Source of the DNA: Lasiosphaeria ovina
Lineage: Eukaryota; Ascomycota; Sordariomycetes; Sordariales; Lasiosphaeriaceae
Assembly: GCA_033439765.1 (NCBI GenBank)
Contig: JAULSN010000011.1
Location: forward strand, 310,001 to 374,000
Length of the DNA: 64,000 bases
Direction of reading: 5' to 3'
Shown here piece after piece: positions 20,122-31,708 of the stretch. Both the position numbers and the translations under genes were made by a program. The notes under the pieces were generated by a model. The model saw only the letters and a list, made by a program, of their open reading frames with translations. It searched no databases and was not told where the DNA came from. Every line of letters starts with the position of its first letter. The first letter of the stretch is position 1.

Positions 20122-22026
20122 CTAGGTCAGCATATCCTGCTTCTTGACATCGAGCATAGAAATCGGCACGCCGGGCGACGGCAGCTCCTGCTCGACGACG
20201 GGCCGCTTGCCATCCCTCGCCCCGCGCACAAACGCCTCGCGCTCCGCGACGTCCTTGGCGTTGGCGTCGGCCCACAGGCGCAGGGCTTCGGCGCGGCGGG
20301 CGTTACTGCGCGGCTCGAACGCCATCTCGAACGGGTCCGGCTTGATGATCAGCAGTGAGTTGGACTTGTCGATCGGCACCGGCAGATACCCGCCGGCCGG
20401 CCCCGCCGACGCGTCGCGCAGCTTGCGCTTGAGCGTGAACGTCCACGCGAGCGTGCCGCAGGCGACGAGCAGCTCGTCCTGTGTGAGCGACATGCCCAGG
20501 CACTGCCGCTGGCCCCAGCCGAAGGACGTCATGCCTTTGATGGTGGGGAATTGCGTCAGGGGCGCCTGGTAGGTCGGCCACCCTGGCTCCAGCCAGCGCT
20601 CCGGCCGGAAGTTGTCCGGGTCGGGGTATTTCTCGGGGTTGCGGAGGAAGGCCCTGTGGCGCTGGTTAGTCGTGGGTTGGTTGGGGGCCGTGGCTTGCAC
20701 GAGAGATGGTAGAAAAAGCCACTTACCAGTCCAGAGGCAGGATGCGGGTCCCCTTGGGGATGAAGTAGCCGTCGTACACGTCATCGGCCTCGGTCTCGTG
20801 GGCGACGCCTGTAGAACTTGCACATCAGTACAAACATGTGACTTGACTCGGGTACTATTTGGGCGAGGACGGCCACTCACCAGTCGGCACGTTGGGCTTC
20901 CAGCGCATCGTCTCCTTGATACACGCGCGCAGGACGGGCAGCTTGGGGGAGTCCTCGAGGGTGGGCATGCGGCCGTCGCACACGTCGTCGATCTCGCGCT
21001 GCACGGCGGCCTGCCACTCGGGGTGGTGGACCATGGACACGAGCCAGTACGACAGCGGGCCGGCGACGGTGAAGATGCCGACGATCGCGAGCATACCGAG
21101 CACCGACGACGCCTCGTAGTCGCCCGAGATGGACGTCTTGAGCGACGTCTTCTCGAGGAACTGCCGCGTGAAGCACGGCCGCATCTCGCCCTTGCCTATG
21201 CGCTCGCGGACGGTTAGGAGCTGGTTCATCCACCACGCCTGCTGCTCGTCGTGGCGCTTGCGCTCGGCTCGCTTCCACGGGTTAAGGTGCCACGGCAGGT
21301 GCCACAGCGGGGTGAGCACGTTGGTGATGGGCCCCGCCGGCGACATCTGCGTCAGCAGGCCCCACGCGCTCTTGGTGCAGTACTCGCTGACGCTCGGGTC
21401 GTCCCACATCAGCTGGCACATAACCTTGGACGCCATGTCCTCGAGCGAGGCTTGGAAGTTGTCGGGGTTCTCGATCAGTCGCGCCATCCACCGCTTGGCC
21501 TCGTGGTACATGACGCCGTTGTACCGCGTGTTGGCCGCCTCGGTGATGTACGCGTGCGTGAGCCGGCGCTGCCGGGACCAGTATTCTTTACGCCGTCGTC
21601 ACGTCAGATGCTGTTCTGTAGAAAGGGAGGGATCTGCTCACGGTTCCTGCCCATCAGCGGGAGGTACTCCATCGAGCCCTCGCTGCTCTTGGAGTCAAAC
21701 AGCGACCGGATGACGGGCCGGTCCGAGTTGTACTTGGCGCGCTTTACCAGCAGGTCCTCGGCCACCTTCTCGTCCGTGATGATGATGAAATTGGCCCCCA
21801 GCATCTCGGTTCGGAAGAAGCCTCCCGACCCGTACTTGTCTGCCCATTCCTTGAACTTGAGCCACATGTGCTGGATGGGTAGGTCGTGTATCCGTCCAAT
21901 GTAGGGGATCTGGGTCGGGCCCGGCGGGTGCTGCGGGCCGTTGATGTCGCGGAAGGCTTTGATGAAGTACAGCACGGCCGCCGCCACCAGGACGAGGGCC
22001 AACAGGCCGATTGTGACAAGCTGCAT
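20122..22026 (-). CDS. Cytochrome P450 monooxygenase, membrane anchored
   Basis: Four exons, 22026-21642, 21585-20881, 20808-20727 and 20653-20122, give 567 residues. All joins keep the frame and restore conserved segments, including MGRN/QYWSRQRRLTH across intron 1. An N-terminal membrane anchor (residues 2-22) is followed by the proline hinge PPGPTQIPYIG. The K-helix ExxR is E353-R356 (KETMRW), the meander is PDNFRPERWL, and the haem-binding loop FGWGQRQCLG has Cys442 as iron ligand. It resembles fungal CYP groups related to O-methylsterigmatocystin oxidoreductase and phenylacetate hydroxylase. The I-helix reads VAGPLSY at about 302-308 instead of the usual A/G-G-x-D/E-T-T, so oxygen activation may differ. 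It is divergent from the FAD monooxygenase at 24374, with 2.3 kb between. Confidence 0.93.
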
Positions 22027-24373
22027 TTTTGGTTGAGGGGAGCAACGAGAATGTCACGATGGGAGTGAAGAAAGCTTAGAAGAGAAAGGACTGAACGGCT
22101 CTTGGCAAGGAACCCAGTGGACACATAGAGATGAGGAAGAGAAGACGAGATCCAAACACAAGAACAGCCGAGGCCGCAAATATATCAAAACACGGCGTTG
22201 ACCACTCTCTTTTCTTTGTATCGTATTCCTATCGCCCGAGCACCTGGTACGGGGCGGGAGCACGTTTCCTCGACGGTAAACCCAGCGGTCGACAGACTAC
22301 CGCCCGACCGGGGCCCAGCTGGGCCGTTCAACTGATTCGAGTCCGAGCGGGATCGACGCCAGCCCGGCCCTGCACCCTCCTGCAAGTAGCCTGCTCCGGC
22401 GGCAGGTCCCTGCGCGAGCCCGCGTCCCTCCAGCAGACGAGTGAGCGAATCAAGACTCGGGTTGTGGAACGGCTGAGTTGTGCGTAACTGCAGTTGTCAT
22501 AGGTGGGCTGGAAGCAACATCCCCAGTGTTGGTGGGTGGCCCACACTGGTCCAAGTAGTTTACAAGGCCAAGCCAAATAGGAAAGATGCACAGCAATCCG
22601 AAATAATACTCTGTCTCTTCTCTCTTTCTAATCTACGAACGGGTCTTCGACTCGAATGCACTCTCTATACGCTTGTTCTGTTTATGTTGTTAATTAATCA
22701 TCAAAATACAACCTCTCTCCCCATCTCCCTCACTAATTCGGATGTCCGAGTCCTGTGGCCCCTAAGCCGGGCCGCCGCCGGCCCAAACTATATCGACGAT
22801 AAGCTCTCGCCACTTCGCGCAATTGCCACACGATCGTCTCTCCAAGCTCGCCAACTAGGCCTTGTATGAATTGCCGCCCGAGAATCGCGTGGGGCCGCCG
22901 GTCCCTTTCGTGGGGGGAGACTCCAGATCAGGGGTAAGGCAAGGTGGGATTTTGTCAACATTGAGAAGATTTGGAATTCATTACTCCTACCTTGCCTACT
23001 AGGGGAGTAGCCATTTTGGAGCAATTGTGGATGGCAAGCCCCAAGTTCGTCTCGCGTTCAGACCTCTTTCCCTTTTTCGGGTCCAGACCCGGGTCTAGCC
23101 CGCGGGTCCAAGTGATGTTGACTGCCTTAATGCATGTACATTGCTAGGAACAGAGGCGGGACAGATAAACATGGGATCGAGCTGACACACACATGCCACC
23201 TTGGCGCATCACTCCCATTCGCAGCCAAAATCCACAAATGGGACGCTTGTTTGAGACTGCAAGATTGTTCTCGTTAAAGAAAGAAAGAAAGAAACCCATG
23301 CAATGCCCCGCATCGCATTCATCGACTGCGTACCACACGCCTCTCCGACGAGTATAAACCCCCACACGTCCGTAATGGTCGTACATCGTCATCGATTCTG
23401 TAGGACGGCGGCTAGACGAAAGTATGCGCCGGCGCGCACGTGGGGTGTCGATGGATCAAAGAGCCAGCGCCTTAATAGTGGGCAGCCCGACACATAAGAC
23501 GGCCCCGGCTGGCCGGGCTTTACTCGGCACACCACGTCTCGGTATCTTTCGTCTTCGGCTTCCTGACTCGCTTGTCGATGCCACTCCAACTTGGAAGCCA
23601 CCGCCAACACTTGTCCAAACTGCCGCATTTTCCAGCACTAGTATTGACGGCGATTCGCGAAGCGAAATTATTGGGCCAGCCACCTTTTAATCGTCTTGAA
23701 ACTGCGTAGCTGCATCCCATGGCAGGATTTTCAGGAGGCGCAAATTCGCTCACCCATGCGTGTCTTGGACCCCTATTATGGGGCCCCCTTTCCATTTGTT
23801 GTGCGCACGGTCGCCATACAAACAACAACATGTCTACGTGAACACTGCATCCAGCTACCGCCGTCTGCTGGCAATGTGCATCACGCATACGTCAAACTTG
23901 TTGTTGTACACATACAAATATGGCGATGTTGGGATGTCAGTCACCTCATCTCGGGTCCCCTGTGACAGCTATCTCGTTTAGGCCGGCCCGTCCTCGCTTT
24001 TGCCCCCTCTCTCCTCCCAACCCATCCGTCAGATGTCTGCTCATCACCAGCACCACCAGCCAGCATCATCTGAGTCGTGTAGGCACGCCGCCTCCCAGTA
24101 TGACGTAGCCCCGTGAATAGACGCGCTGGGGGGTCCCTGGAGTTGGGCACGAGGCGCATCCCGACTGCGTTAGCCCTCCGCCCCCTAGATTAGCCCTTCC
24201 TTGATAGTCTACCAGTGATATGAACAATCTTCCACTTCTACAGTAGCACAGTCCAGAGTGATCCCCTCTTCATGCTCTCTATCTACCGTACTGGCAGCGT
24301 CACCGCATACATCCCCTGCCGCAATCGTAACCACCCACCACCCTCTCAGAGAATTTACTAGCCATCCACCATC
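22027..24373. promoter_or_regulatory. Divergent region between P450 and FAD monooxygenase
   Basis: Bidirectional upstream region of 2.35 kb. I found no supported gene; the open frames are short, out of codon bias and overlap on both strands. An (AAAG)n run lies at about 23276-23293. No inverted CGG or other zinc-cluster site stood out convincingly. Confidence 0.5.
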
Positions 24374-25969
24374 ATGCCCTTCATCGAAGACTCGGAGTCG
24401 AAGCCGGTGGGCTCGTACCCCAGCACGGGGATCGAGGTGCTCATTGTCGGCACGGGGCTGGCCGGGCTGACGGCGGCCATCGAGTGCGTGCGCAAGGGCC
24501 ACAGCGTGCGGGTGCTGGAGCGCAACGACGACATCAACACGGCGGGCGACATGTACTTTATGGGACTGTCGGCGACCAAGTTCTTCAAGCACTGGCCCGA
24601 CATGGCGGCCGAGTTCGACGCCATCTCGCTGCACAATGCCTGGATCGAGACGTTCAAGCACGACGGCGCCCGCATGATCCCCCCGCTCAAGGTGTCGGAC
24701 CGCCTGCGCGACGCCGGCCTCAACCCCGACACCCCGCCCGGCACCTTCCAGATGCGGCCCCTCGTCTACAAGATGTACGTCCACCAGGTCGAGCGCCTCG
24801 GCGTCGAGATCCAGTTCGGCAAGCGCGTCGTCGACTACTTTGAGGACAAGCAGTCGGGCAAGGGCGGCGTCGTGACCGACCGGGGCGAGCGCTTCGAGGC
24901 CGATGTTGTTATTGCGGCCGACGGCGTCGGCTCCAAGAGCCAGAAGTTGGTTGGTGGCCAGGTCCGCGCCATGAAGTCGGGCCGCGCCATGTGGCGCGCC
25001 GCCTTCCCTCGCCACCACGTCGACAAGAACCCCGAGGTCAAGGAGTTCTTCAAGATGCAGCCCGGCGAGAACGGCGCCGAGGAGCCCATCATCCGCACCT
25101 GGCTGGGGTAGGTTGTGCCTGACACAACTTTCACGGAATCAACATGGCTGACCAGACACAAACAGACCAGGCACCTATGCCATGACGCTGACCCGGCCCG
25201 ATACCATGATCTGGATTATGAATCACGACGTACGTTGCCCCTCCCCCATATCTCCCCCAGCGACTAACAACAACCGCAGGTGACGGGCTCCGAGAAGGAG
25301 TCGTGGAATCACACGATCGAGGCCGACGAGGTGCTGGCCAACATGGACAAGGGCGTGGGGCCGCAGCCGTGGGCGCCCATATTCAAAGAGCTCATCAAGC
25401 TCACCCCGCCCAACACCATCGTCAACTTCGAACTCTTCTGGCGCAACCCGCAGCCCAAGTGGGCATCCCCACTGGGCCGGGTCGTCAACATCGGCGACGC
25501 GGCGCACTCGTTCCTGCCGGCGTCGGGCAACGGCGCGACGCAAGCCATCGAAGACGCCGTGTCGCTGGCGTCGTGCCTGCAGATCGGCGGGAGCCGCGAC
25601 AGCGTGCCGACGGCGGTGCGCGCGCACGTGCGCATGCGCTTCGTGCGCAACGCCTGCGCGCAGAAGCTCGGCTTCAGCAACGCCGAGCTGCTGCAGGACA
25701 CGGACTGGAGCAAGGTCAAGCTCGACCCGCGCCGCGCCCAGCCCAAGCTGCCGTCGTGGGTCTGGGGCCACGATCCCGAGAAGTATGCGTATGAGGTGTA
25801 TGATAGGGTCGTCGAGAGCATGCGCAAGGGCGTGCCGTTTGGCCAGGATGATTCGGTGCCGCCGAATTACCCGCCGGGATATCGCTATGAGCCCTGGAGC
25901 ATTGAGGAGATTATGGCGGACATGCGTAGCGGCAAGCCGGTCAATCTCGGGTCGGGCAACTGGGACTGA
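24374..25969 (+). CDS. FAD-dependent aromatic-type monooxygenase
   Basis: Three exons, 24374-25107, 25166-25229 and 25280-25969, give 495 residues. The 58- and 50-nt introns have GTAGGT and GTACGT donors. The FAD dinucleotide fold GTGLAG is at residues 26-31, with the ribose-binding E near LERN. The second FAD/NADPH signature is DVVIAADGVGSK (around 177-188), and the GD motif VVNIGDAAHSFLP has GDAAH at 338-342. The length fits salicylate-hydroxylase-like group A flavin monooxygenases, which hydroxylate or epoxidise aromatic or polyketide substrates using NAD(P)H and O2. Its neighbour is the divergent P450, which suggests a shared pathway. The substrate cannot be told from sequence. Confidence 0.93.
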
Positions 25970-26542
25970 TTGTTTTTGGGTGGATTAGGTTGTGGTGTTG
26001 GGAATCACAATTACAATCTGTGCTCGGGCAGCCAGGGACCAGGGTTTGCACAGTGGTTGGAAAGGAATGGGGCGATATCTAGTATCTGCGATACGTTATA
26101 CTTGTTTACTATGTTAGCATTTCGTCAGACAGCCAGTGCAGAATATCATCTCCTTTATATGACAAGAATGGCAATACTGCACGAACTGTGAACTTTGAAA
26201 TATGTGCGGCCATGATGCGTCCCCGTTCCCCATCTGAGGGGAGAGGGAACTGAAGGGGGTTTGTCATGGTATCGGCGTATTCAAGGCGTATTAATTAGCT
26301 ATTCGGATGTGCCGGAAACGCGTAAGCGGCCTGAGGCTGTGTCGATGCACATTCCTGCGGGAAAGTGCGGGACCGCAATAGCCTGCATGGTCTGACGTGC
26401 AGCATAAGGGGGGTGAAACGGGGATGGTGGCAGATATCTCTTGGAACCATTTCTCTTTCCTTGCAAACTGGAATTAAAGAACGACAAAGACCCCGACTTA
26501 CGGATTCAGAAAGACCCTCACGCGCCGTAACAGAACCCAAAT
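25970..26542. other. Intergenic region
   Basis: 3' region of the FAD monooxygenase and upstream region of the small membrane protein gene. No supported gene in the 0.57 kb. Confidence 0.6.
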
Positions 26543-27072
26543 ATGACCCAGTCCAACGATGTCATTGCCATCGTCGTCGTCGTCCTCACCGTCGTGTTGC
26601 TTGTGGGTGGATATGTCATCTGGCGATGGCGGAGATCGGTCTTGCTGCGGCGATCCGTTCAATATGATTCCGAGTCCTCTAGGAGTTGTACGTTTTCTCT
26701 CACGTTCCAGGCTAGCAGGAGCCACTGACCCAACTACGTCGTTTCATCTTTCCACCTGGCTTCGTAAATGACCAGTTCTCTAACCCCCCATGCCCAGCAT
26801 CGCCCGCGGTAATCATCGAAGACGAACACGTGCTCAGAGTCCCTGAACGGGTCGTCGTCTCTGAGCGGCGCAGGGTCCGGCAGGTGTCTGGATACCACGG
26901 CGTCGGGCGACCGGGAATGCAGGAGGCGCCACAGTTTCGTAGACCCTTCGTCGTCGACGCTGGTCCAGGTGATTCGGATGGGCCGGCGCTTGGGAGTCAG
27001 GCGATTCGAGGGGGAGAATACCCCGGCCGGGCAAGAAAGGGGGGCGGAAAGAAGCGGAGGAGACGGTACTAA
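26543..27072 (+). CDS. Small single-pass membrane protein with basic tail
   Basis: Two exons, 26543-26687 and 26798-27072, give 139 residues. The 110-nt intron has a GTACGT donor and a CCCAG acceptor, and the frame is kept. After a seven-residue N-terminus there is one strong transmembrane segment (about residues 8-28, DVIAIVVVVLTVVLLVGGYV) followed at once by IWRWRRS, giving an N-out, C-in orientation. The tail is rich in Arg/Val/Glu, then Pro/Gly, and ends in KKRRRRY. I do not recognise a family. It converges with the large membrane protein gene, their 3' ends lying about 210 bases apart. The first exon is convincing; the splice model is inferred. Confidence 0.62.
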
Positions 27073-27284
27073 TTAGTGATGTCACAGTTGGAGAGGCATG
27101 AGATTTGGGCCGCTTGTGGGACGATTAGGTAGCAGGAAGCACCGTGATTTCATTGGCAACCAAGTGAGAAATGTTGAATGATCTACCAACCAGACATTAT
27201 TATACCCTCGCGTCTGGATTCGCAAAGGAAGTTGACAACAAGGTTGAGCAGTCGCCGCAGACACTGAATTAATTACCCCATTAA

Positions 27285-30200
27285 TCAGACACTCGAGCCC
27301 ATGAAAACACCTAGATAACGACATGTCAGTCAGTCTCTCTCCGACATGCAAGTTTTCGGCTGCTCGGGCAGACTCACCAAAGACAGAAAAGACAATCCAG
27401 TTGACAGCCAAAGTCCCAAGCCTGGGCGGGCAGTACCTAATCCGTGTCACAACGTCAGCAAAGCTCTCTCCCAACACTGCACACAAGCAAATCCACTCAC
27501 CCCTGGTCCGAATACAACTTCAGAAACCCAACCCAGAACACCCACTGCGCGATCCAGCACCCGAGCATCCCAACAAACGCAAACGTAATGGCACGCTGGA
27601 TCCGGGCATCCTGCTCCTTGCGGTGTGTCTCCGTGAGCTCGTAGCGGCCACGGCCGAGGCGCGTGGCGTTGGCGTCCCAGGCCTTCTGCACGGCCGCCCA
27701 CTGCGCCTTCAGATCCTCCAAGGCCTGGCGCCGCCGCTCCGTGGCCTCGTCACGCTCCGGCTTGCCGGCCCGGTACGTCTCCCACCAGTTGCGCTCCCAC
27801 GGCGCCCAGTAGCCGCCCGGCCGCGGCAGGAAGCGGTTCGGCGGCCCCGGGCCGGGGCGTGGGATGGAGCGGAGCCGTGAACCCGCTTCTATTGTGTAGT
27901 TGCAGGCATCCTGGAGGTTGCGGTTCGCTGTTCTCGCGAGTGCTATCTCGAGCTCTAACCGCTCGGAGTTGACTTTGGAGAGGTCGCTCGTTGAGAGGAT
28001 TTTGATTTTTGTGCTGGCGGGCGGTGGGCTGTTGCTGTTGGCTTTGATAGCGAAGAGGGCTTTGAGTCTGCTCTGCCAGGTTGCGGGAGCTGGGGCCACT
28101 GCCGCGGTCTCGGCGGTGGCGGTCTGGTCGGGCGATGCTGCTGTCGCCGGAGGTGGGCTGGGTTTTTTGGTGGACTTTTTGGCTGGGGTCAAATAGGGGA
28201 GCGACTTGCCACGTGCCCTGGCTTCGGCTTTGAACAGCTTGTCGCACCGCACCTTGTCAGTGCTTACCCACTGCACCATGTCCTCGAGAGACTTGACCAG
28301 GGCGTCGTATGACTTGCTGACATGTTCCTCTTCAGTCTCGACCACCCGGGGAGGTAGCGTAGGGGCGGCTGGAGGGACGGTCGATGCATATGGTGTTAGA
28401 GACGAATATGGTGGAAACGAATAGGGCGCATGCTGCGGTGGAAACGAATATTGCACAGGTCGTGGTGGATAATACTGCCCACGATGTGATGGATCCCGAG
28501 ATGTCCGCAAAATTGGGCGATATCCATTGATCTGCGGGTCGTAGTACCTATCAATGTCCGGTGCTGCCTCCACGGCGGCGGCAGGTGCTTCTTCAACAGC
28601 GGGTGTGGCGGGAGCGGCTTCTTCAACGGCCGGTGCTTCAGCAGAAGGGGTTACAAGAGCAGTAGAACTGTTTGTCTCGTCTGTGCTGGTCTTGCTCTTC
28701 TCGTCCTCTGAGTCCTTCTCGGCCGGATTTGCCTTGCGAAGTCTTTCTCGGGCTGCCTTGGCCTGCCACAGCCGCCGCTTCTCGCGCATGATGTTGAGGC
28801 TTGTAAACCCAAGGAGCGACTCGAGCGCGCTTTCGACACGCGCCACGGATAAGTACAACATGCAAAGACAGAGCACAATGACGAGCAGCCACAGCAGCGC
28901 GCCGCCGTACATCATCTGAACAGCACGGCCAAAGGCGACTCGGCCAAGGCGGTCGGACGAGTCGGTGTTGTAGAAGCCCTGCCACCGTGCGTGGTTGGCG
29001 ACGGTGCCGAACGTGTAGCTCGAGATGAGCTGTAGGATGACCTCGACGCTCAGACTCGTGGCCGCGCACGAGAAGTACATGGCGTCCTCTCGTTGGTAGG
29101 GCACCAGCAGGATAGCCAGCCACGCCATGCGCGGCCGCGTTGTCCACAACATCACCAGCGTCTTGGTGTCGGCGCCCCCGTAGCCCGGGACCGCGCGGAT
29201 GATGAGCGCGTTGGCCGTGTTGGCCAGCAGCTGCAGCAGCGCCATGGCCGGGCCCATGTACATCCAGCTGCGGCGGTGCGGCTCGCCGAGCCACCCAAAC
29301 GTCAGCCACTCGACCACCTTGCGCCGGCCGAGGATTGGCGTGAATAGCAGCATGGCGATGTTGGCAGCCGCAAAGACGGCGATGTTGGCCTCGGCCGTGG
29401 GGCACGTCTCGGCGGGGCCGCCGAGACCGTGGCTGATGGCAATGTCGCCCCACGGCTTGACGTCGGCCAGCTGCACCTCGAGCAGGTCGGCCCAGCCGGC
29501 CGCCAGCCCGGCCCAGCCCGGCACCGCGCCGCACGTGCTGTTGATGAACCACAGCCAGTCGTGGCGGCCGTACGAGCCGGTGCAGAACCCGGCGCACGTT
29601 GCCGGGTAGCTGATATTGGCGCAGAACTGGGCGTACGACACCAAGGTCCGATTGCCGCTGCAGTACTGGCCCGTGGCGTTGAGGACGCAGAACACGTCTG
29701 ATGCCGCCGCCTTCCACGCCGCCAGCGACTCGCCGCACGCGCCCTGGTTCGCGCACTCGGGGAACACGAGGTCGCCCGGCAGGTGATCGTACGTACTGTC
29801 CGACACGCCGGCGCTGATATCGGCCGGCGCGTTGGCCGGCAGGCCCTTGAAGGAAGGCGCGCCGTGGCACGTGTCGTTGAGCCACAGCAGGCTCTGCGTC
29901 TTTTCGAAGCGCGACGGGCACATCTGGCTGCAGTCCTTCTGCGCTTTCTGGTAAACCGAGCCGCAGACGTCGGACCGGCCGAGGAACACGCCGCACGAAT
30001 CATTAAACGTACTGCCCGGCTGGCCGACACTATAATTCGCCCACGCGGCGTCGCGGCCGTCGTACATTGCCTGCCGCCACCCTTGCTCCAGCGCCGGGCA
30101 CCCGTCCCTCATGCAGCTGGGCATGTTGTACTGCGGCGTATCCCAGCCGTCCGTGAAGTCCACTTCCGCGGACGCGTTGCACTTTGAGACGGCCCAGGTG

Positions 30201-30733
30201 CCAGTGCGGCTCTGTCCCCGGTCGATCTGGACGAGCTCGAGCGACGTGAAGCCGGCGGTCCAGTTTTGGGGGAGGCCCTTCCACGCGGGAAGCACGCCGC
30301 ACGTCAGGTTGAGCCAGTGGTCGTAGCCGGCGCGCTCGATGGGCGAAGTGCAGGTGCCGCAGTTGTCGCTCTCGAGCGTCGTGCACAGGCACGACAGGTC
30401 GACGCGCTTAGCCCGCTCCATGCACACGCCCTCGAAGGCTGTGATGCACTTGGTCGCCGAGCAGTCGTCGAGCCGCGACGGCGTCCACATGCACGGGATG
30501 CTGTTGTTGGCTACGCATGTCGGCGGTGTTTGCAGCAGTGCCGGGTCGACCCAAGGTGGCGACGGCGCGGCTGTCTCGTTGGACTGCCGTGGCTGTAGGT
30601 CTGTGGTTTTGACGGTAGTCGGGATGTGGAGGGATTGTGTGAGGGTGACGAGGCTGGCGAGCCAGATGAGAGTCGTGATGAGAAACAAGCGAAAGGGAAC
30701 AGGCGCACGGTGGTAGTGAGAAGCCATCTTCAT
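27285..30733 (-). CDS. Large membrane protein with three repeated extracellular cysteine modules
   Basis: Three exons, 30733-27501, 27436-27378 and 27310-27285, give 1105 residues. The two small 3' exons are joined through GTGAGT donors and extend a C-terminal membrane helix (LGTLAVNWIVFSVF). A signal peptide lies at about residues 14-34. Residues 70-418 hold three modules of about 90-100 residues, each closing with W-L/F-x-N-x-TC-x2-P-x-W/F-K/A-GL (positions about 140, 284 and 395). About five transmembrane helices follow (450-690), then a long cytoplasmic Glu/Ala/Pro-rich region with Tyr/Pro repeats (YSFPP) and two C-terminal helices. Possibly a surface sensor or cell-wall-linked protein; no named family recognised. 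The ATG at 30733 is chosen; the frame runs two codons further to a GTG. Confidence 0.8.
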
Positions 30734-31708
30734 CTTCACATTGACATGAGATTAAAAGACATAAGTCACATAATTGGAAAGAAAAGGATTCATTGAAGTT
30801 ACTGGCATGTAAATCGCGAGTCTCTTGACTCTCTTGACATTATGAACAACAGCATAGAGTCACATGCTGCCGCTCTGTGTACGTCGAGATGCAGCAGCTG
30901 AACTATGAATACGACATCTCGGCAGTCGTTATCAGTCGTTATCAGTCGTGAGGTCTTGGCTCTGGCTCTTGGCACGAACCAAATCAAGGACGCAGCGGCA
31001 AGACCTGCAGTTTCAACGCCCCTAACTGGCCCAGACACACGGCTCGCAGGAATATCGACTCAGCCCCAAGCCACAAGGCATACTTCTGAAACGGAATTCC
31101 AGAATCCCATTCCGGCATGGTCAAGTCCTCTGCAGTTATGCGTTGTCCTGTGCCGAGGCTTCTATCACCATTCTTCCCCGCCTTTGTTTTCGGGGGGCAA
31201 ACTCTCGCCGCCGCTTTGCATTCTAAGTCTACACCAAATGGGCTTCGTCCGGACGAGGCCTTCTGCGATGGCAAATCATCTCATTGGCGATCAACTAACG
31301 AAGAACTGTACGTAGATGGCCAGTTAATGACTTGACTGTTTCCCAAAGCCGTCACCTAGCAGATGATATCACGCCGCATCGATTCGACTACAACAACACG
31401 TGAGAAGTTACCCGGTTTGTCGGTTATTGTGTGCTATTTACGGTTCCTTCAGTGTCCAATTGAAACGACGCCTCTTCGCGGGGCATTCCGGAGTGCATAA
31501 TGCGCACCGCGCAAAGCTGCACGGCATCCGACTTCTTGATTGGGTACCTTTGGCGCCAAGGCGGCGAGGGAAGCGGGGTGAAGACCGAGGTGCCATGAGT
31601 GAGATTCAGAGACCTGGGCCGAGAATTGGATAATTGCCTCTCGAGAAGCCATCGACATCTCACGATTCAACTGCATCATCCCCTGCTGGCCGCTCATTCA
31701 TTCTTGCG
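30734..31708. promoter_or_regulatory. Divergent upstream region
   Basis: Upstream sequence shared by the large membrane protein (leftward) and the second zinc-finger-like gene (rightward). It contains three direct copies of CAGTCGTTAT (last copy diverged) at about 30923-30950. No supported gene. Confidence 0.5.

Noticed and set aside
23700..24200. Possible gene in the P450/FMO divergent region
   Set aside because: Only short frames on both strands without domain, signal peptide or splice evidence.
28638..29996. 452-codon frame overlapping the large membrane protein gene
   Set aside because: Arg/Gly/His-rich translation typical of a shadow frame; the other frame has membrane helices and cysteine modules.
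30921..30950. CAGTCGTTAT triple repeat as an attachment or origin site
   Set aside because: Only three short copies with no associated element; noted as a promoter repeat only.
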